Shown: positions 52,060 through 61,659 of the stretch, in pieces
Position numbering within the stretch: position 1 is the stretch's first letter
Layout of the letters: each line of letters begins with the position of its first letter
Assembly (NCBI RefSeq): GCF_009497655.1
Contig: NZ_CP023317.1
Location: 4,431,501-4,495,500 of the forward strand
Origin: Priestia megaterium
GTDB taxonomy: Bacteria > Bacillota > Bacilli > Bacillales > Bacillaceae_H
Reading direction: 5' to 3'
DNA: 64,000 bases
Notes under the pieces: generated by a model
The model's input: only the letters and a program-made list of their open reading frames with translations
Databases searched by the model: none
Told to the model about the DNA's origin: nothing
Translations under genes and position numbers: made by a program

Positions 52060-52833
52060 TTATTTTCCTAAAAATTTGGGCTGGCGCTTTTCAATAAAAG
52101 CGGCTACGCCTTCTTGAGCATCACGGCTTTTGAATACGCTTCCAAAAAATTGTGCTTCTTTTTTGATGCCGCTGTAATAAGCATCTGTTTTTACATGTTG
52201 AAGCAGCTGCAAAGTAGCTTTAACAGAGATTGGGCTTTTTTTGGCAATTTTTCTAGCAAGTAAAAATGTTTCATTGATAAGCTGACTTTCTTCAAAAGCT
52301 GCGTTTGCCAATCCTAACTCCACTGCCTCGCTGCCCGATATTGGATCACTTGTCAGCATCATCTCACAAGCCTTATGAACCCCTACATAACGAGGCAATC
52401 GCTGAGTTCCTCCAAACCCTGGTATAATTCCTAACTGAAGTTCAGGCAAGCCCAGCTTAGCATTTTCTGTTACCAAACGGATATGGCAGCTCATAGCAAG
52501 CTCTAATCCTCCGCCTAAAGCAGCTCCATGAATAGCTGCAATAACTGGTTTTGGGTAATTTTCAATATACTCAAAGAGCTCTTGGCCGTTAACAGCAAGT
52601 TTCTCGTAATCTTTTTCCTGCTGCAGTGATGTAAACTCTTTTATATCAGCTCCAGCACAAAAGAATTTCCCTTCGCCTTTAATGACGATAACCCTTGTCT
52701 CTTTGCTATCTTCTAAATGTTTTAAAACACTTGAAAGATCTTTTAATAAATCTTGAGACAAAGCGTTAGCAGGTTGTCTATTCAACGTAATGAAGCTTAT
52801 TGCATCAACAGTTTCAACCTGGATAATCTCCAT
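52060..52833 (-). CDS. fadB: Enoyl-CoA hydratase/isomerase family protein (FadB)
   Basis: Crotonase-fold enzyme of 257 residues that hydrates trans-2-enoyl-CoA in beta-oxidation. Oxyanion-hole segments FFCAGADIKEF near 58 and IHGAALGGGLELAMSC near 100-115; catalytic glutamate in LPELQLGIIPGFGGTQRLPR near 129. It follows fadR and precedes etfB. Confidence 0.93.
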   Translation of the reverse strand: MEIIQVETVDAISFITLNRQPANALSQDLLKDLSSVLKHLEDSKETRVIVIKGEGKFFCAGADIKEFTSLQQEKDYEKLAVNGQELFEYIENYPKPVIAAIHGAALGGGLELAMSCHIRLVTENAKLGLPELQLGIIPGFGGTQRLPRYVGVHKACEMMLTSDPISGSEAVELGLANAAFEESQLINETFLLARKIAKKSPISVKATLQLLQHVKTDAYYSGIKKEAQFFGSVFKSRDAQEGVAAFIEKRQPKFLGK

Positions 52834-52912
52834 TTGTTTCCCCCACCCTTTCTTTCTATTTTCATTACCTTGCGCTTCTCCCCTCGCAAGGGAGCAGCAG
52901 GCTCACTTACGA

Positions 52913-53497
52913 TTATGAGCCGCTGCAGCCGTTTAACAGCAGGGAATGGACTTTATCTACCGATTCTATTAGACCATATCGATGATCGTTCATTACCCAT
53001 GTTGTGACAGTTTCATCAATCGTTCCAAAAATCATCTGTCGCGCAAGACGAATATCTATATTTTCAGAAAACTCACCCGTTTCGATTCCTGTCTGTAAAA
53101 TAGAATCAATGAGAGTCAGATAATCTTTTAATACATCGTTAATTTTCAATCTTAAATCTTTGTTCGATTGACGCAGTTCAAGCTGTGTCACTGTAGCTAA
53201 ATGATGATCCTCCGCTAGAAACGAAAAATGCTTGTCAATTAATACGTGAAGTTTTTCTGCCGCAGTTTCAATTCCCGCCAGTTCTTCATAAATTTTTTCT
53301 ACAAACTGTCCCATCTTCTCTTGAAATAAGGAAATCAAGACATCTTCTTTGTTTTTAAAATATAAATATATCGTACCGTCTGCAACTCCAGCCTGCTTAG
53401 CAATTTTAGAAACCTGAGCATTGTGGTATCCGTTTTCTGCTATTACTACTACAGCTGCATCGATAATCTGCTTATACTTTGGCTTATTTCTTCTCAA
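52913..53497 (-). CDS. fadR: TetR-family fatty acid degradation repressor FadR (YsiA)
   Basis: A 194-residue TetR regulator: helix-turn-helix near 25-47 (AQVSKIAKQAGVADGTIYLYFKNKEDVL) and a ligand domain that binds long-chain acyl-CoA in B. subtilis. The start is TTG at 53497 with AAAGGAGCG upstream. An exact FadR box lies 23 bases before its start, so it is autoregulated. Confidence 0.95.
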   Translation of the reverse strand: MRRNKPKYKQIIDAAVVVIAENGYHNAQVSKIAKQAGVADGTIYLYFKNKEDVLISLFQEKMGQFVEKIYEELAGIETAAEKLHVLIDKHFSFLAEDHHLATVTQLELRQSNKDLRLKINDVLKDYLTLIDSILQTGIETGEFSENIDIRLARQMIFGTIDETVTTWVMNDHRYGLIESVDKVHSLLLNGCSGS

Positions 53498-53519
53498 TCT
53501 TATACGCTCCTTTAAAATA

Positions 53520-53537
53520 TGAATGATTATTCATTCA
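53520..53537. promoter_or_regulatory. FadR operator
   Basis: TGAATGATTATTCATTCA matches the B. subtilis FadR consensus TGAATGANTANTCATTCA exactly. It covers the first bases of the predicted fadR transcript. Confidence 0.88.
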
Positions 53538-53544
53538 TATCTTT

Positions 53545-53573
53545 ATAATAAAGAAACCGCAAGTATCTGTCAA
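53545..53573 (-). promoter_or_regulatory. Sigma-A promoter of fadR-fadB-etfB-etfA
   Basis: TTGACA (53568-53573), 17-base spacer, TATTAT (53545-53550) on the minus strand, directly upstream of the FadR box. Confidence 0.75.
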
Positions 53574-53585
53574 TTATGTTTCAGC

Positions 53586-53624
53586 AAAAAAATCAAAGGC
53601 GACGATCGATTACGTCGCCTTTTT
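53586..53624 (-). terminator. lcfA terminator
   Basis: AAAGGCGACG and CGTCGCCTTT stem, followed by TTTGATTTTTTT on the minus strand. It lies before the fadR promoter and overlaps the lcfA stop. Confidence 0.75.
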
Positions 53625-55301
53625 ATGCTTTTCATTTTCTTCTTCAATCAGCGCTCGTCGCAGAATCTTCCCGACCGCTGTTTTTGGAAGCTCATTTCGA
53701 AATTCATAAAGGCGCGGAACTTTATAAGCAGCTAAATACTTTCTAGAAAACTCATTTAACTCTTCTTCAGTACATCTTACACCATTTTTTAATACAATGT
53801 AAGCCTTCACTGTTTCTCCTCTATATGGGTCAGGAACACCTACCACTACAGCTTCTTGAATTTTTTCATGCTCATATAATACTTCTTCAACTTCTCGAGG
53901 ATAGATATTATATCCCCCGGCAATAATAATATCTTTCTTTCGATCTACTACATAAAAATAACCTTTATCATCCATATAGCCAACATCACCTGTTAGCAAC
54001 CACCCGTCTCGCATAACAGCCTCCGTTTCTTCAGGCTGCTTCCAATATCCTTTCATGACCTGAGGACCTTTAACCGCAATTTCTCCTACTTCGCTTACAG
54101 CAGCTTCTTTACCTGTTTCAAACGAGAGAATTTTGGCATCTGTGTCTGGCCAAGGCACTCCAATGCTTCCTGGTATTCTCTCTTTCCAAAGAAAATTAGC
54201 ATGAGTAACAGGAGAGGTTTCCGTCAATCCATATCCTTCCACTAGTTTACCTCCAGTGAGCTTTTCAAACTGCTCCTGCACTTCCACAGGAAGAGGAGCC
54301 GAACCGCTCATACATGAATCAATAGAAGATAGGTTGTATTTTGCTAAATCAGGATGGTTTAATAATGCGATGTAAATTGTCGGAGCACCTGGAAATAAAG
54401 TAGGCTGCTGCTTATGAATGGTTTTGAGCGTCGTTTTTGCATCAAATTTAGGCAGAAGCACCATCTCGTAGTTTTGCAAAACCGATAGAACCAGAACCGT
54501 TGTTAAACCATACACATGAAAAAACGGGATAATTCCAAGCACTTTTTCTTCTCCATGCTTGCAGCGGTATAACCAATGTGAACACATCGTTGCATTGGCT
54601 ACCAAGTTTTTATGAGTAAGCATGACTCCTTTTGGAAAACCTGTTGTTCCCCCGGTGTATTGCAAAATCGCGATATCTTCGTCTGAAATTCCCTCAGCAT
54701 TACATACTGCTGGAGAGGATTCACTTATAATGCGTTTAAATAAATGAGTAGTCTCCGTATGACTCACATCCACGCTTATCTTCTGCTGTTTGCGCTGAAT
54801 AAATGGATAAATTATGTTTTTGGGAAATGGGAGATAGTCTTGAATAGAGGTGATGACTACGTGTTTTACACTTGTTAACGCTTTCATTTTTACTACACGC
54901 GGATATAGCAAATCGAGTGCAATAATCATGGTCGCTTCTGAATCATTCAGCTGATACTCTAACTCCCTTTCCGTATACAAAGGGTTTGTTTGAACGACTA
55001 CTCCTCCGGCAAGAAGAACTGCATAAAAGGAAATGACAGCTTGAGGGCAATTTGGAAGCATAATGGCTACTCTATCCCCTTTTTTTAATCCCAGTTCAAT
55101 AAGGTAAGATGACAGTTTCAAAGAATCTTGATGCAGTTGGGAAAACGTCATTTTTTTCCCTAGAAAATAGATTGCGTTTTTTTTAGGGGCTTTTTGAACT
55201 GCTTCTTCAAAAAGCTGTGCTAAATTTTTTTGCTCATAATGAAGCGTAGCAGATATTTCCTCTGGGTATTGAGAAAGCCATATCTTTTCGGTGGATTCCA
55301 C
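53610..55301 (-). CDS. lcfA: Long-chain fatty-acid--CoA ligase
   Basis: Activates fatty acids to acyl-CoA for beta-oxidation. ANL-family protein of 563 residues: P-loop YTGGTTGFPKGVMLTHKN near 215-232, EGYGLTETSPVTH near 355, the LLTGDVGYMDDKGYF and VVDRKKDIIIAGGYNIYPREVE hinge region, and the C-terminal lysine in LPKTAVGKILRR. GTG start at 55301, with GGGAGAGG upstream; an in-frame TTG at 55319 has no ribosome site. Confidence 0.95.
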   Translation of the reverse strand: MESTEKIWLSQYPEEISATLHYEQKNLAQLFEEAVQKAPKKNAIYFLGKKMTFSQLHQDSLKLSSYLIELGLKKGDRVAIMLPNCPQAVISFYAVLLAGGVVVQTNPLYTERELEYQLNDSEATMIIALDLLYPRVVKMKALTSVKHVVITSIQDYLPFPKNIIYPFIQRKQQKISVDVSHTETTHLFKRIISESSPAVCNAEGISDEDIAILQYTGGTTGFPKGVMLTHKNLVANATMCSHWLYRCKHGEEKVLGIIPFFHVYGLTTVLVLSVLQNYEMVLLPKFDAKTTLKTIHKQQPTLFPGAPTIYIALLNHPDLAKYNLSSIDSCMSGSAPLPVEVQEQFEKLTGGKLVEGYGLTETSPVTHANFLWKERIPGSIGVPWPDTDAKILSFETGKEAAVSEVGEIAVKGPQVMKGYWKQPEETEAVMRDGWLLTGDVGYMDDKGYFYVVDRKKDIIIAGGYNIYPREVEEVLYEHEKIQEAVVVGVPDPYRGETVKAYIVLKNGVRCTEEELNEFSRKYLAAYKVPRLYEFRNELPKTAVGKILRRALIEEENEKHKKAT

Positions 55302-55330
55302 ACGTATCCTCTCCCTCAAAAAAATAAAAA

Positions 55331-55346
55331 ATTAGAATTTTCTAAT
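55331..55346. promoter_or_regulatory. Palindrome at the lcfA transcription start
   Basis: ATTAGAA and TTCTAAT with a two-base spacer lie just downstream of the lcfA -10. The arms are perfect. It is not a FadR box; the binding factor, if any, is unknown. Confidence 0.45.
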
Positions 55347-55350
55347 TAAA

Positions 55351-55379
55351 ATTATAGTTCATTCTTTTTTTAGATGCAA
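55351..55379 (-). promoter_or_regulatory. Sigma-A promoter of lcfA
   Basis: TTGCAT (55374-55379), 17-base spacer, TATAAT (55351-55356) on the minus strand. The spacer carries GAATGAA, a possible FadR half-site. Confidence 0.65.
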
Positions 55380-55519
55380 TCGTTATTGAATGTTCTCTTT
55401 CCTGTCTAATCACTCTTTCATCCTGCAGCGTAATAAATAAAAATTGGATTTATCCCTGTACATTATCCGAATTTTTTGTATATAATAAAAATTAGATTTT
55501 TTTTAAGGAGCTGTATGAA

Positions 55520-56626
55520 TTGATAACAACATTGACTAAAGGACCGTTCAAAGCAGATCACGTTGGAAGCTTTTTGCGTCCTGAGCGTATCAAGCAAGCA
55601 CGATTACAGGTAGAAAACGGGGAAATGACAAAGAAACAGCTTCGAGCAATTGAAGATGAAGAAATTAGTAAGCTCGTAGAAAAGCAAAAACAAATTGGAT
55701 TAAAAGCCATAACAGACGGTGAGTTTCGCCGTGCGTGGTGGCACTTTGATTTTCTATCAGAACTTGTGGGCGTAGAACTTTACGAAGCAGAGTCGGGAAT
55801 TCAGTTTCACGGGGTCCAAACAAAAGCTCACGGTATAAAAGTTACTGGAAAACTAGATTTTAATCACCACCCTATGATTGAAGATTATAAATTTCTTCAT
55901 CAAGCGGCCGGAAAAGAACACGTGGCTAAGTTCACCATTCCAAGTCCCAATATGCTGTTTTTCAGAGGTCATATTGAAGAGTCTGCTTACTCGGATACGG
56001 ATGTATTTTTTGCTGATTTAGTTAAAACATATCAAAAAGCCATTCAAGCATTTTATGATGCTGGATGCCGCTATTTACAGTTAGATGATACTGCGTGGGC
56101 GGTCTTTTTCTCAGAAAAAGGACAAGAACAAATCGCGTCAAAAGGATTTACGCCCCAAGAATTACTGAAACGTTTTACGGATGCGATCAATGAATCCATT
56201 GCGCATAAGCCAGATGATATGGTTATTACAATGCATATTTGCAGAGGGAATTTCCAGTCTACTTATACAGCAAGCGGCGGATATGAAAATGCGTCAAAAG
56301 CTATTTTCAGTCAGTTAAACGTAGATGGACTATTTTTAGAATTTGATGATGAACGCTCAGGAGGATTCCAACCTCTTCGACATGTAAAGCGAAATGACCT
56401 TCAGATTGTCCTTGGTCTTATCACATCAAAATTTGGAGATTTAGAAGATCCTGAAGCAGTGAAAAAACGAATTGCTGAAGCGGCAGAATTTGTTTCTCTT
56501 GATCAAATTTGTTTGAGTCCCCAGTGCGGATTTGCTTCTACAGAAGAAGGAAATTTACTAACTGAAGAACAGCAATGGGATAAAGTAAAGCACGTGATTT
56601 CAATTGCTGAAGATGTATGGAAGTAA
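55520..56626 (+). CDS. MetE-like cobalamin-independent methyltransferase (YxjG/YxjH type)
   Basis: A 368-residue protein of the MetE C-terminal (UROD/MetE-like) barrel family, like B. subtilis YxjG and YxjH, which are linked to methionine recycling. The zinc-site residues are present: HIC in MHICRGN near 236, glutamate in FLEFDDER near 274 and cysteine in SPQCGF near 334. The start is TTG at 55520, with AAGGAG nine bases before it. A TATAAT lies near 55480. Transcribed alone in plus orientation inside the minus-strand fad/mutS2 region; no SAM riboswitch is visible. Confidence 0.85.
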   Translation: MITTLTKGPFKADHVGSFLRPERIKQARLQVENGEMTKKQLRAIEDEEISKLVEKQKQIGLKAITDGEFRRAWWHFDFLSELVGVELYEAESGIQFHGVQTKAHGIKVTGKLDFNHHPMIEDYKFLHQAAGKEHVAKFTIPSPNMLFFRGHIEESAYSDTDVFFADLVKTYQKAIQAFYDAGCRYLQLDDTAWAVFFSEKGQEQIASKGFTPQELLKRFTDAINESIAHKPDDMVITMHICRGNFQSTYTASGGYENASKAIFSQLNVDGLFLEFDDERSGGFQPLRHVKRNDLQIVLGLITSKFGDLEDPEAVKKRIAEAAEFVSLDQICLSPQCGFASTEEGNLLTEEQQWDKVKHVISIAEDVWK

Positions 56627-56631
56627 TCATT

Positions 56632-56666
56632 AAAAAAGCTGACCTGCTTTAAGGCCAGCTTTTTTG
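56632..56666 (+). terminator. Terminator of the MetE-like gene
   Basis: AAAAAAGCTG(G)CC and GGCCAGCTTTTTT stem with a T-run on the plus strand; also usable on the minus strand. Confidence 0.8.
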
Positions 56667-56690
56667 CTGTCATCACAATGTTAGGAAAAG

Positions 56691-56768
56691 CTATATAGAT
56701 AAATAGATAAGACCAATAAGCATAAACACTCCGCATAAAATGAGTAAAATTTTCGCTAACTTCTCCAT
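56691..56768 (-). CDS. Tiny membrane ORF, 25 residues
   Basis: A 25-codon frame (MEKLAKILLILCGVFMLIGL then IYLSI) that is one hydrophobic helix. GGAGAGAG lies five bases before its ATG, at good spacing. It begins nine bases after the DUF350 stop, so it could be its cotranscribed partner. It is too short to classify. Confidence 0.45.
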   Translation of the reverse strand: MEKLAKILLILCGVFMLIGLIYLSI

Positions 56769-56777
56769 GACTCTCTC

Positions 56778-57185
56778 CTATCCTATCCCTGCTCCTATTA
56801 CATAGGACATACCGATTGAAATAACAAGTGAAATAAACCCAACGGCTCTGTTATCTTGTTCAATTTCATCATCGATTCGAAATTTCGGCGTCAAAAATTC
56901 GAAAATAAAATAGCTGACTAGTAAAAGAACAAACCCATATATTCCCCATCCAAGCATTCTTAACAAATTGTCGTTGTGCTCAATCGAATAGCGAAAAATA
57001 TTAGCTAATCCAAATATTTTCCCACCTGTTGCCATCGCAACAGCCATATTTCCTTTTTGAATCTCTTCCCAATTCTTATATTTAGTAACGAGCTCAAACA
57101 CAACAAGAAAGACGACAATGCTCAAGACAACCACGCTGTAATAAGCGGCGGATTCAATATACGGGTCTTTCCAAAAATCCCTCAT
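56778..57185 (-). CDS. yshE: DUF350 family membrane protein (YshE-like)
   Basis: A 135-residue protein with four predicted helices: residues 12-33, 47-60, 73-95 and 110-132. It shows the DUF350 patterns KGNMAVAMATGGKIFGLAN and DNRAVGFISLVISIGMSYV, two similar inner repeats. The function is unknown. It occupies the yshE position next to mutS2. Confidence 0.85.
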   Translation of the reverse strand: MRDFWKDPYIESAAYYSVVVLSIVVFLVVFELVTKYKNWEEIQKGNMAVAMATGGKIFGLANIFRYSIEHNDNLLRMLGWGIYGFVLLLVSYFIFEFLTPKFRIDDEIEQDNRAVGFISLVISIGMSYVIGAGIG

Positions 57186-57208
57186 TTTTGCATCACTCCT
57201 AATTTATA

Positions 57209-57319
57209 TTACACTCCACGTAATGAACTGACAGGTCTCTTTCCTTTACTTGCATCGTTCTTAAAAGAGATAGAAAACCCAACATAGTTCATGAGCCATG
57301 TCGGATTTTCCATCTTCAT
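57209..57319 (-). CDS. Possible small ORF, 36 residues
   Basis: MKMENPTWLMNYVGFSISFK followed by NDASKGKRPVSSLRGV, between mutS2 and the DUF350 gene. No good ribosome site is visible and the front half overlaps an imperfect hairpin (57273-57310). I list it as doubtful. Confidence 0.2.
   Translation of the reverse strand: MKMENPTWLMNYVGFSISFKNDASKGKRPVSSLRGV
57273..57310 (-). terminator. Possible mutS2 operon terminator
   Basis: GAAAATCCGACAT and ATGTTGGGTTTTC pair at 11 of 13 positions around a loop, with TTTTC following on the minus strand. Confidence 0.4.
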
Positions 57320-57366
57320 ATATGCTTGTTCAGCGCATCCACTGACACCTTTATCTCAGCATTCTT

Positions 57367-59730
57367 TTACTTAAATTCCACAACCGTAACGCCAGAACCT
57401 CCTTCAGAAGCTTCTCCGAAACGAATATTTTTAACAGAACGATGATTTTTCAAATATTCCTGTACACCTTTACGAAGAGCTCCGGTTCCTTTACCGTGGA
57501 TAATCGAAACGCGCGGATAGTTGGCTAACAAAGCATCATCAATATATTTTTCAACTCGAATCAGCGCATTTTCATAGCGCTCTCCTCTTAAATCCAGTTC
57601 TAGATTTACATGATAATCTTTTCCTTTTACCGTAGCAAGCGGCTTTGTTTCTACAGGTTTTGGGGAACTAATATATTCGAGATCTTTTTCTTTCACCTTC
57701 ATTTTCATGATTCCCATTTGCACTTGCCATTCATTATTACTTACTCGTTCCACAAGCGTTCCTTTTTGTCCCCAGCTTAAGACTTTCACTTCATCTCCAG
57801 CTTGAAGAGTGCGCTCTTGTTTTTTCGGCACAGCCGGTTTCTTTTTACTTTTTTCAAGAGTTGGAACTGCATCTTCTAGACGCTTACGTGCTTCAATCAA
57901 TTCATGCTCTTTTACAAGCGCATGATTTTTTTGACTCATTTTACGCAAATCGCTAATGATTTTCTCTGCTTCTTCAGATGCTGCTTGAACTGTGGCTTGA
58001 GCTTTTTCTTCAGCTTTTTCGTACAGCTTATCTCGTTTTTCATTAAACTCAATAATCTGACTCTGTAATTCTTTATGAAGCTTCTGAGCCTCTTTTCTTA
58101 GCTGTTCAGCTTCTTCTAGCTCATGTTCAGATTGACGGCGGCTATCTTCAAGAGAAGCGATCATATTTTCTACTTTATTTGTTTCTGAGCCAATATAGCC
58201 TTTGGCACGTTCAATTACTTCTGCACTTAAACCTAAACGTTTTGAAATTTCAAAAGCATTGCTTCGACCCGGTACACCAATCAGCAGCTTGTAAGTAGGG
58301 CTCAATGTTTCAATATCGAACTCTACGCTAGCATTGACCACTCCTTCACGGTTATAGCCGTACGCTTTTAATTCAGGATAGTGAGTAGTCGCAACTACGC
58401 GAGCGCCTCTTTCATATACTTGATCTAAAATCGAAATCGCAAGCGCTGCACCTTCTTGGGGATCTGTTCCGGCTCCCAATTCATCGAACAAGACCAGACT
58501 TTCATGATCTACTTTTTGTAAAATATCTACAATGTTGACCATATGAGATGAAAAGGTACTCAGACTTTGTTCAATGGACTGCTCATCTCCAATATCAGCA
58601 AATACGTGTTTAAACACAGCCATTTCCGATCCATCCAGCGCAGGAATCTGCAAACCTGCTTGAGCCATTAATGTGAATAACCCAAGTGTTTTTAACGTTA
58701 CGGTTTTACCGCCGGTATTTGGTCCTGTAATAACGATAGACGTATATTGATCACCTAGCTCAATATCATTTGCAACGACATCTTCCTGTGCAATAAGAGG
58801 ATGTTTTGCCTTCACTAACTTAATATAGCCTCGATCGTTCATTTTAGGTTTTGAAGCTTTTAGCTCATGGCTATAGCGCCCTTTAGCAAACATGAAGTCC
58901 AGCTCACCTAACAAATAAACGTTTTGACGGAGTTCATTTGCCACTTCCGCTACCTGAACGGTTAGAGCAATAAGAATACGCTCAATTTCTTGTTTTTCTT
59001 TTACTTTTACTTCTTGAAGCTCATTATTTAACGTCACAATCGCCTGTGGCTCAATAAATAACGTTGCTCCAGATGAAGACTGATCGTGCACAATGCCTCC
59101 ATACGCACTGCGATATTCTTGCTTAACAGGAATAACGAAACGTTCGTTTCGAATGGTAACAATCGCATCTGACAACATTTTCTGAGCAGACGAGGAGCGA
59201 ATAAGACTTTCTAGCTTTTCGCGAATACGAGACTCCGTCGAGCGAAGTTTTTGACGAATGCCTCTTAGCTGGTCGCTTGCACCGTCTAGTACTGTGCCAT
59301 TCTCATCAATGCTCATTTTAATTGTTTGTTCTACCTCAGGAAGAGGCATTAGTTTTTCGATATGTTCAGTTATAATTGGAAGCTGTAAATCTTCGTCTTC
59401 TACTACTTGCTCGATAAATTGCTTGACTTGTCTTGCAGCATAAATAGTACTTGCTACATCAAGAAGTTCATTAGAGCTTAGCGTTCCTCCAATTTCAGCG
59501 CGCTTTACGCTAGGTCGAACGTCAAAGATGCCTCCTAGCGGTACGTTGCCACGCAATCGCAGCACGGTTGTAGCTTCATCTGTTGCTTCCTGCCATTTGA
59601 CTACTTCTTCATACTGAGTCGAGGGAATCAAATTCGCTACTTTTTCTCGGCCTAAAGAAGAAGCTACTTTTTTCTGAAGCTGTTCCTTAACTTTATTAAA
59701 CTCTAGTACATGGAAAATACGTGATTGCAA
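57367..59730 (-). CDS. mutSB: Endonuclease MutS2
   Basis: MutS-like ATPase lacking the mismatch-recognition domain; family members act in suppression of recombination or in rescue of collided ribosomes. 787 residues: Walker [13 protein letters not shown] near 333, Walker [14 protein letters not shown] near 405, a coiled coil (about 510-620), a KOW-like linker and a C-terminal Smr nuclease domain ([13 protein letters not shown] to the [11 protein letters not shown] motif). TTG start at 59730 with AGGAGGA upstream. Last gene of the zapA operon. Confidence 0.95.
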   Translation of the reverse strand: MQSRIFHVLEFNKVKEQLQKKVASSLGREKVANLIPSTQYEEVVKWQEATDEATTVLRLRGNVPLGGIFDVRPSVKRAEIGGTLSSNELLDVASTIYAARQVKQFIEQVVEDEDLQLPIITEHIEKLMPLPEVEQTIKMSIDENGTVLDGASDQLRGIRQKLRSTESRIREKLESLIRSSSAQKMLSDAIVTIRNERFVIPVKQEYRSAYGGIVHDQSSSGATLFIEPQAIVTLNNELQEVKVKEKQEIERILIALTVQVAEVANELRQNVYLLGELDFMFAKGRYSHELKASKPKMNDRGYIKLVKAKHPLIAQEDVVANDIELGDQYTSIVITGPNTGGKTVTLKTLGLFTLMAQAGLQIPALDGSEMAVFKHVFADIGDEQSIEQSLSTFSSHMVNIVDILQKVDHESLVLFDELGAGTDPQEGAALAISILDQVYERGARVVATTHYPELKAYGYNREGVVNASVEFDIETLSPTYKLLIGVPGRSNAFEISKRLGLSAEVIERAKGYIGSETNKVENMIASLEDSRRQSEHELEEAEQLRKEAQKLHKELQSQIIEFNEKRDKLYEKAEEKAQATVQAASEEAEKIISDLRKMSQKNHALVKEHELIEARKRLEDAVPTLEKSKKKPAVPKKQERTLQAGDEVKVLSWGQKGTLVERVSNNEWQVQMGIMKMKVKEKDLEYISSPKPVETKPLATVKGKDYHVNLELDLRGERYENALIRVEKYIDDALLANYPRVSIIHGKGTGALRKGVQEYLKNHRSVKNIRFGEASEGGSGVTVVEFK

Positions 59731-59749
59731 AACTGATTCCTCCTGTTGC

Positions 59750-61462
59750 TTATTTATGTCGATTTAAAAAGGCGGTTAATTCTTTGAGGCTATACGTATT
59801 TAATACCGTTTCTGGTTTAAGCCAGCCTTTAATTCCCGTAGATATTCCAATTTCCATATGCTCTAGCATGTCTAGATTGTGAGCATCTGTATTAATTGCA
59901 ATTTTAACTCCTGCCTCTTGTGCTTTTTTTATGTGCTCAGCGGCTAAATCTAAACGGTTTGGATTCGCGTTTAGTTCAAGAGCCGTTTTTGTTTCCTTAG
60001 CTAATTCAATTAGCATATCAATATCTACATCATATCCGTTGCGGCGACCAATCAAACGACCGGTCGGATGAGCGATTAAATCTACATGAACATTATTTAA
60101 CGCTTGCTTTAAACGATTCATAATTTCTTCGCGTGATTGTGAAAAACTAGAGTGAATGGACGCAATAACAAAATCTAGCTCAGCTAGCATTTCATCATCA
60201 TAATCAAGTGTTGCATCGGGCAAAATATCCATTTCAATTCCTGCTAGTATTGTAAAATCATCGAACTGTGCGTTTAAACGATTAATTTCTTCACGCTGTT
60301 TGCGAATGCGTTCAGGCGTTAGACCGTTAGCTACTTTTAAATACTGAGAGTGGTCTGTAATCGCCATGTATTCATAGCCTCGCGCGCGACATGCTTCCGC
60401 CATTTCTTCAATTGAATACGCCCCGTCGCTCCACGTGGAGTGCATATGCAAATCACCTTTTACCGCACCGTAGGTCACAAGTGTTTGAGGTTTTATAAAT
60501 GCATCTACTTCCGTTCCATCTTCACGAAGTTCCGGCGGAATAAAAGACAGCCCAAAATGTTCATAGAATGCTTGTTCAGACTCAAATGTCATAACTTCGC
60601 CTGTCTCCGCATTTTCAACGCCATACTCGCTAATTTTTTCACCGCGTTCTTTTGCTAATTGACGCATGCGCACATTATGATCTTTTGATCCTGTAAAATG
60701 ATGAAGCGTCGTGGCAAACGCTTTATCTTCTACAAGACGAAAATCCACGGACACATCGTACTCATAGGCTAACGTTACCGATACTTTTGTATCTCCATTT
60801 GCAATGACATCCTTCACATTTGGCAGCGATACTAGCTGTTCACGGACAGCATGAGGCTCAGCTGTTGAAATAATAAAATCAAGATCTTTTACAGTTTCTC
60901 TCATGCGGCGAATGCTCCCTGCTTGAGAAAAACGCTCAATGCTATGCATATGTTTAAGGGCTTCTAAAATTTCTTCTGCTATTGGAAGCATAAAAGCAAG
61001 AGGCAAACGATCAGGACGTTTCCCAAACTCCTCAATAGCAGCGATAATTTTCTCTTCCGTCTTTTTACCAAAACCGCTTAGTCCCTGCACTCGATTTTCC
61101 ATACAGGCCTGATGCAGTGATTCCATGTCTTTAATATCTAGCTCTTTATATAATTTAGCGATTTTTTTACCTCCAAGCCCCGGCAGCTTAAGCAGAGGAA
61201 TAAGTCCTTCAGGAACTTCTTGCTTTAGTTCTTCTAGTACGCTTGACTCATTTGTTTCCATATACTCTGTAATAACTGCAGCCGTTCCTTTACCAATCCC
61301 TTGGAGCTTGGTAAAATCCTCAATCTCTGTCAGCGTTCTCTCGTCCATTTCTAGCGCTGCAGCTGCTTTTCGAAAAGCAGAAATTTTAAAAGGGTTATCT
61401 CCTTTTAATTCCATATATGTAGCAATTGTTTCTAACAATTTAATAATATCCTTTTTATTCAT
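59750..61462 (-). CDS. polX: DNA polymerase X family protein with PHP domain
   Basis: A 570-residue repair polymerase. N-terminal helix-hairpin-helix region ([40 protein letters not shown]), a nucleotidyltransferase palm (LDFIIS and VDFRLV carry the acidic residues), and a C-terminal PHP domain with [11 protein letters not shown] near 337 and other metal residues (HSQY, DAHN). In B. subtilis PolX fills gaps and has a 3'-5' exonuclease in the PHP domain. Before mutS2 by 20 bases. Confidence 0.93.
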   Translation of the reverse strand: MNKKDIIKLLETIATYMELKGDNPFKISAFRKAAAALEMDERTLTEIEDFTKLQGIGKGTAAVITEYMETNESSVLEELKQEVPEGLIPLLKLPGLGGKKIAKLYKELDIKDMESLHQACMENRVQGLSGFGKKTEEKIIAAIEEFGKRPDRLPLAFMLPIAEEILEALKHMHSIERFSQAGSIRRMRETVKDLDFIISTAEPHAVREQLVSLPNVKDVIANGDTKVSVTLAYEYDVSVDFRLVEDKAFATTLHHFTGSKDHNVRMRQLAKERGEKISEYGVENAETGEVMTFESEQAFYEHFGLSFIPPELREDGTEVDAFIKPQTLVTYGAVKGDLHMHSTWSDGAYSIEEMAEACRARGYEYMAITDHSQYLKVANGLTPERIRKQREEINRLNAQFDDFTILAGIEMDILPDATLDYDDEMLAELDFVIASIHSSFSQSREEIMNRLKQALNNVHVDLIAHPTGRLIGRRNGYDVDIDMLIELAKETKTALELNANPNRLDLAAEHIKKAQEAGVKIAINTDAHNLDMLEHMEIGISTGIKGWLKPETVLNTYSLKELTAFLNRHK

Positions 61463-61587
61463 ATCTTTTCACCAGCCTATTATCATAATAACGAAACTTT
61501 CAAAACATGATGAGTGACATATGTACTCTCTCAAATTTTTATCTAGACATACTTTTATCTCCGTGAAAACCGCAGAACAGACTGCGA

Positions 61588-61639
61588 TAAAAAAAGAGGG
61601 TATCTCAAAAGTATTATGACACTTTCGACACACCCTCTC
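61588..61639 (-). terminator. Hairpin between cvpA-like gene and polX
   Basis: GAGGGT and ACCCTC with an inner AAAGT/ACTTT pair, followed by seven T on the minus strand. It would end or reduce transcription after the CvpA gene. Confidence 0.65.
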
Positions 61640-61659
61640 AACAAGCTATTGTAATTTCA

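Noticed and set aside
55350-55380. Complete FadR box at the lcfA promoter
   Set aside because: Only one half-site (GAATGAA) can be read; the other half does not match.
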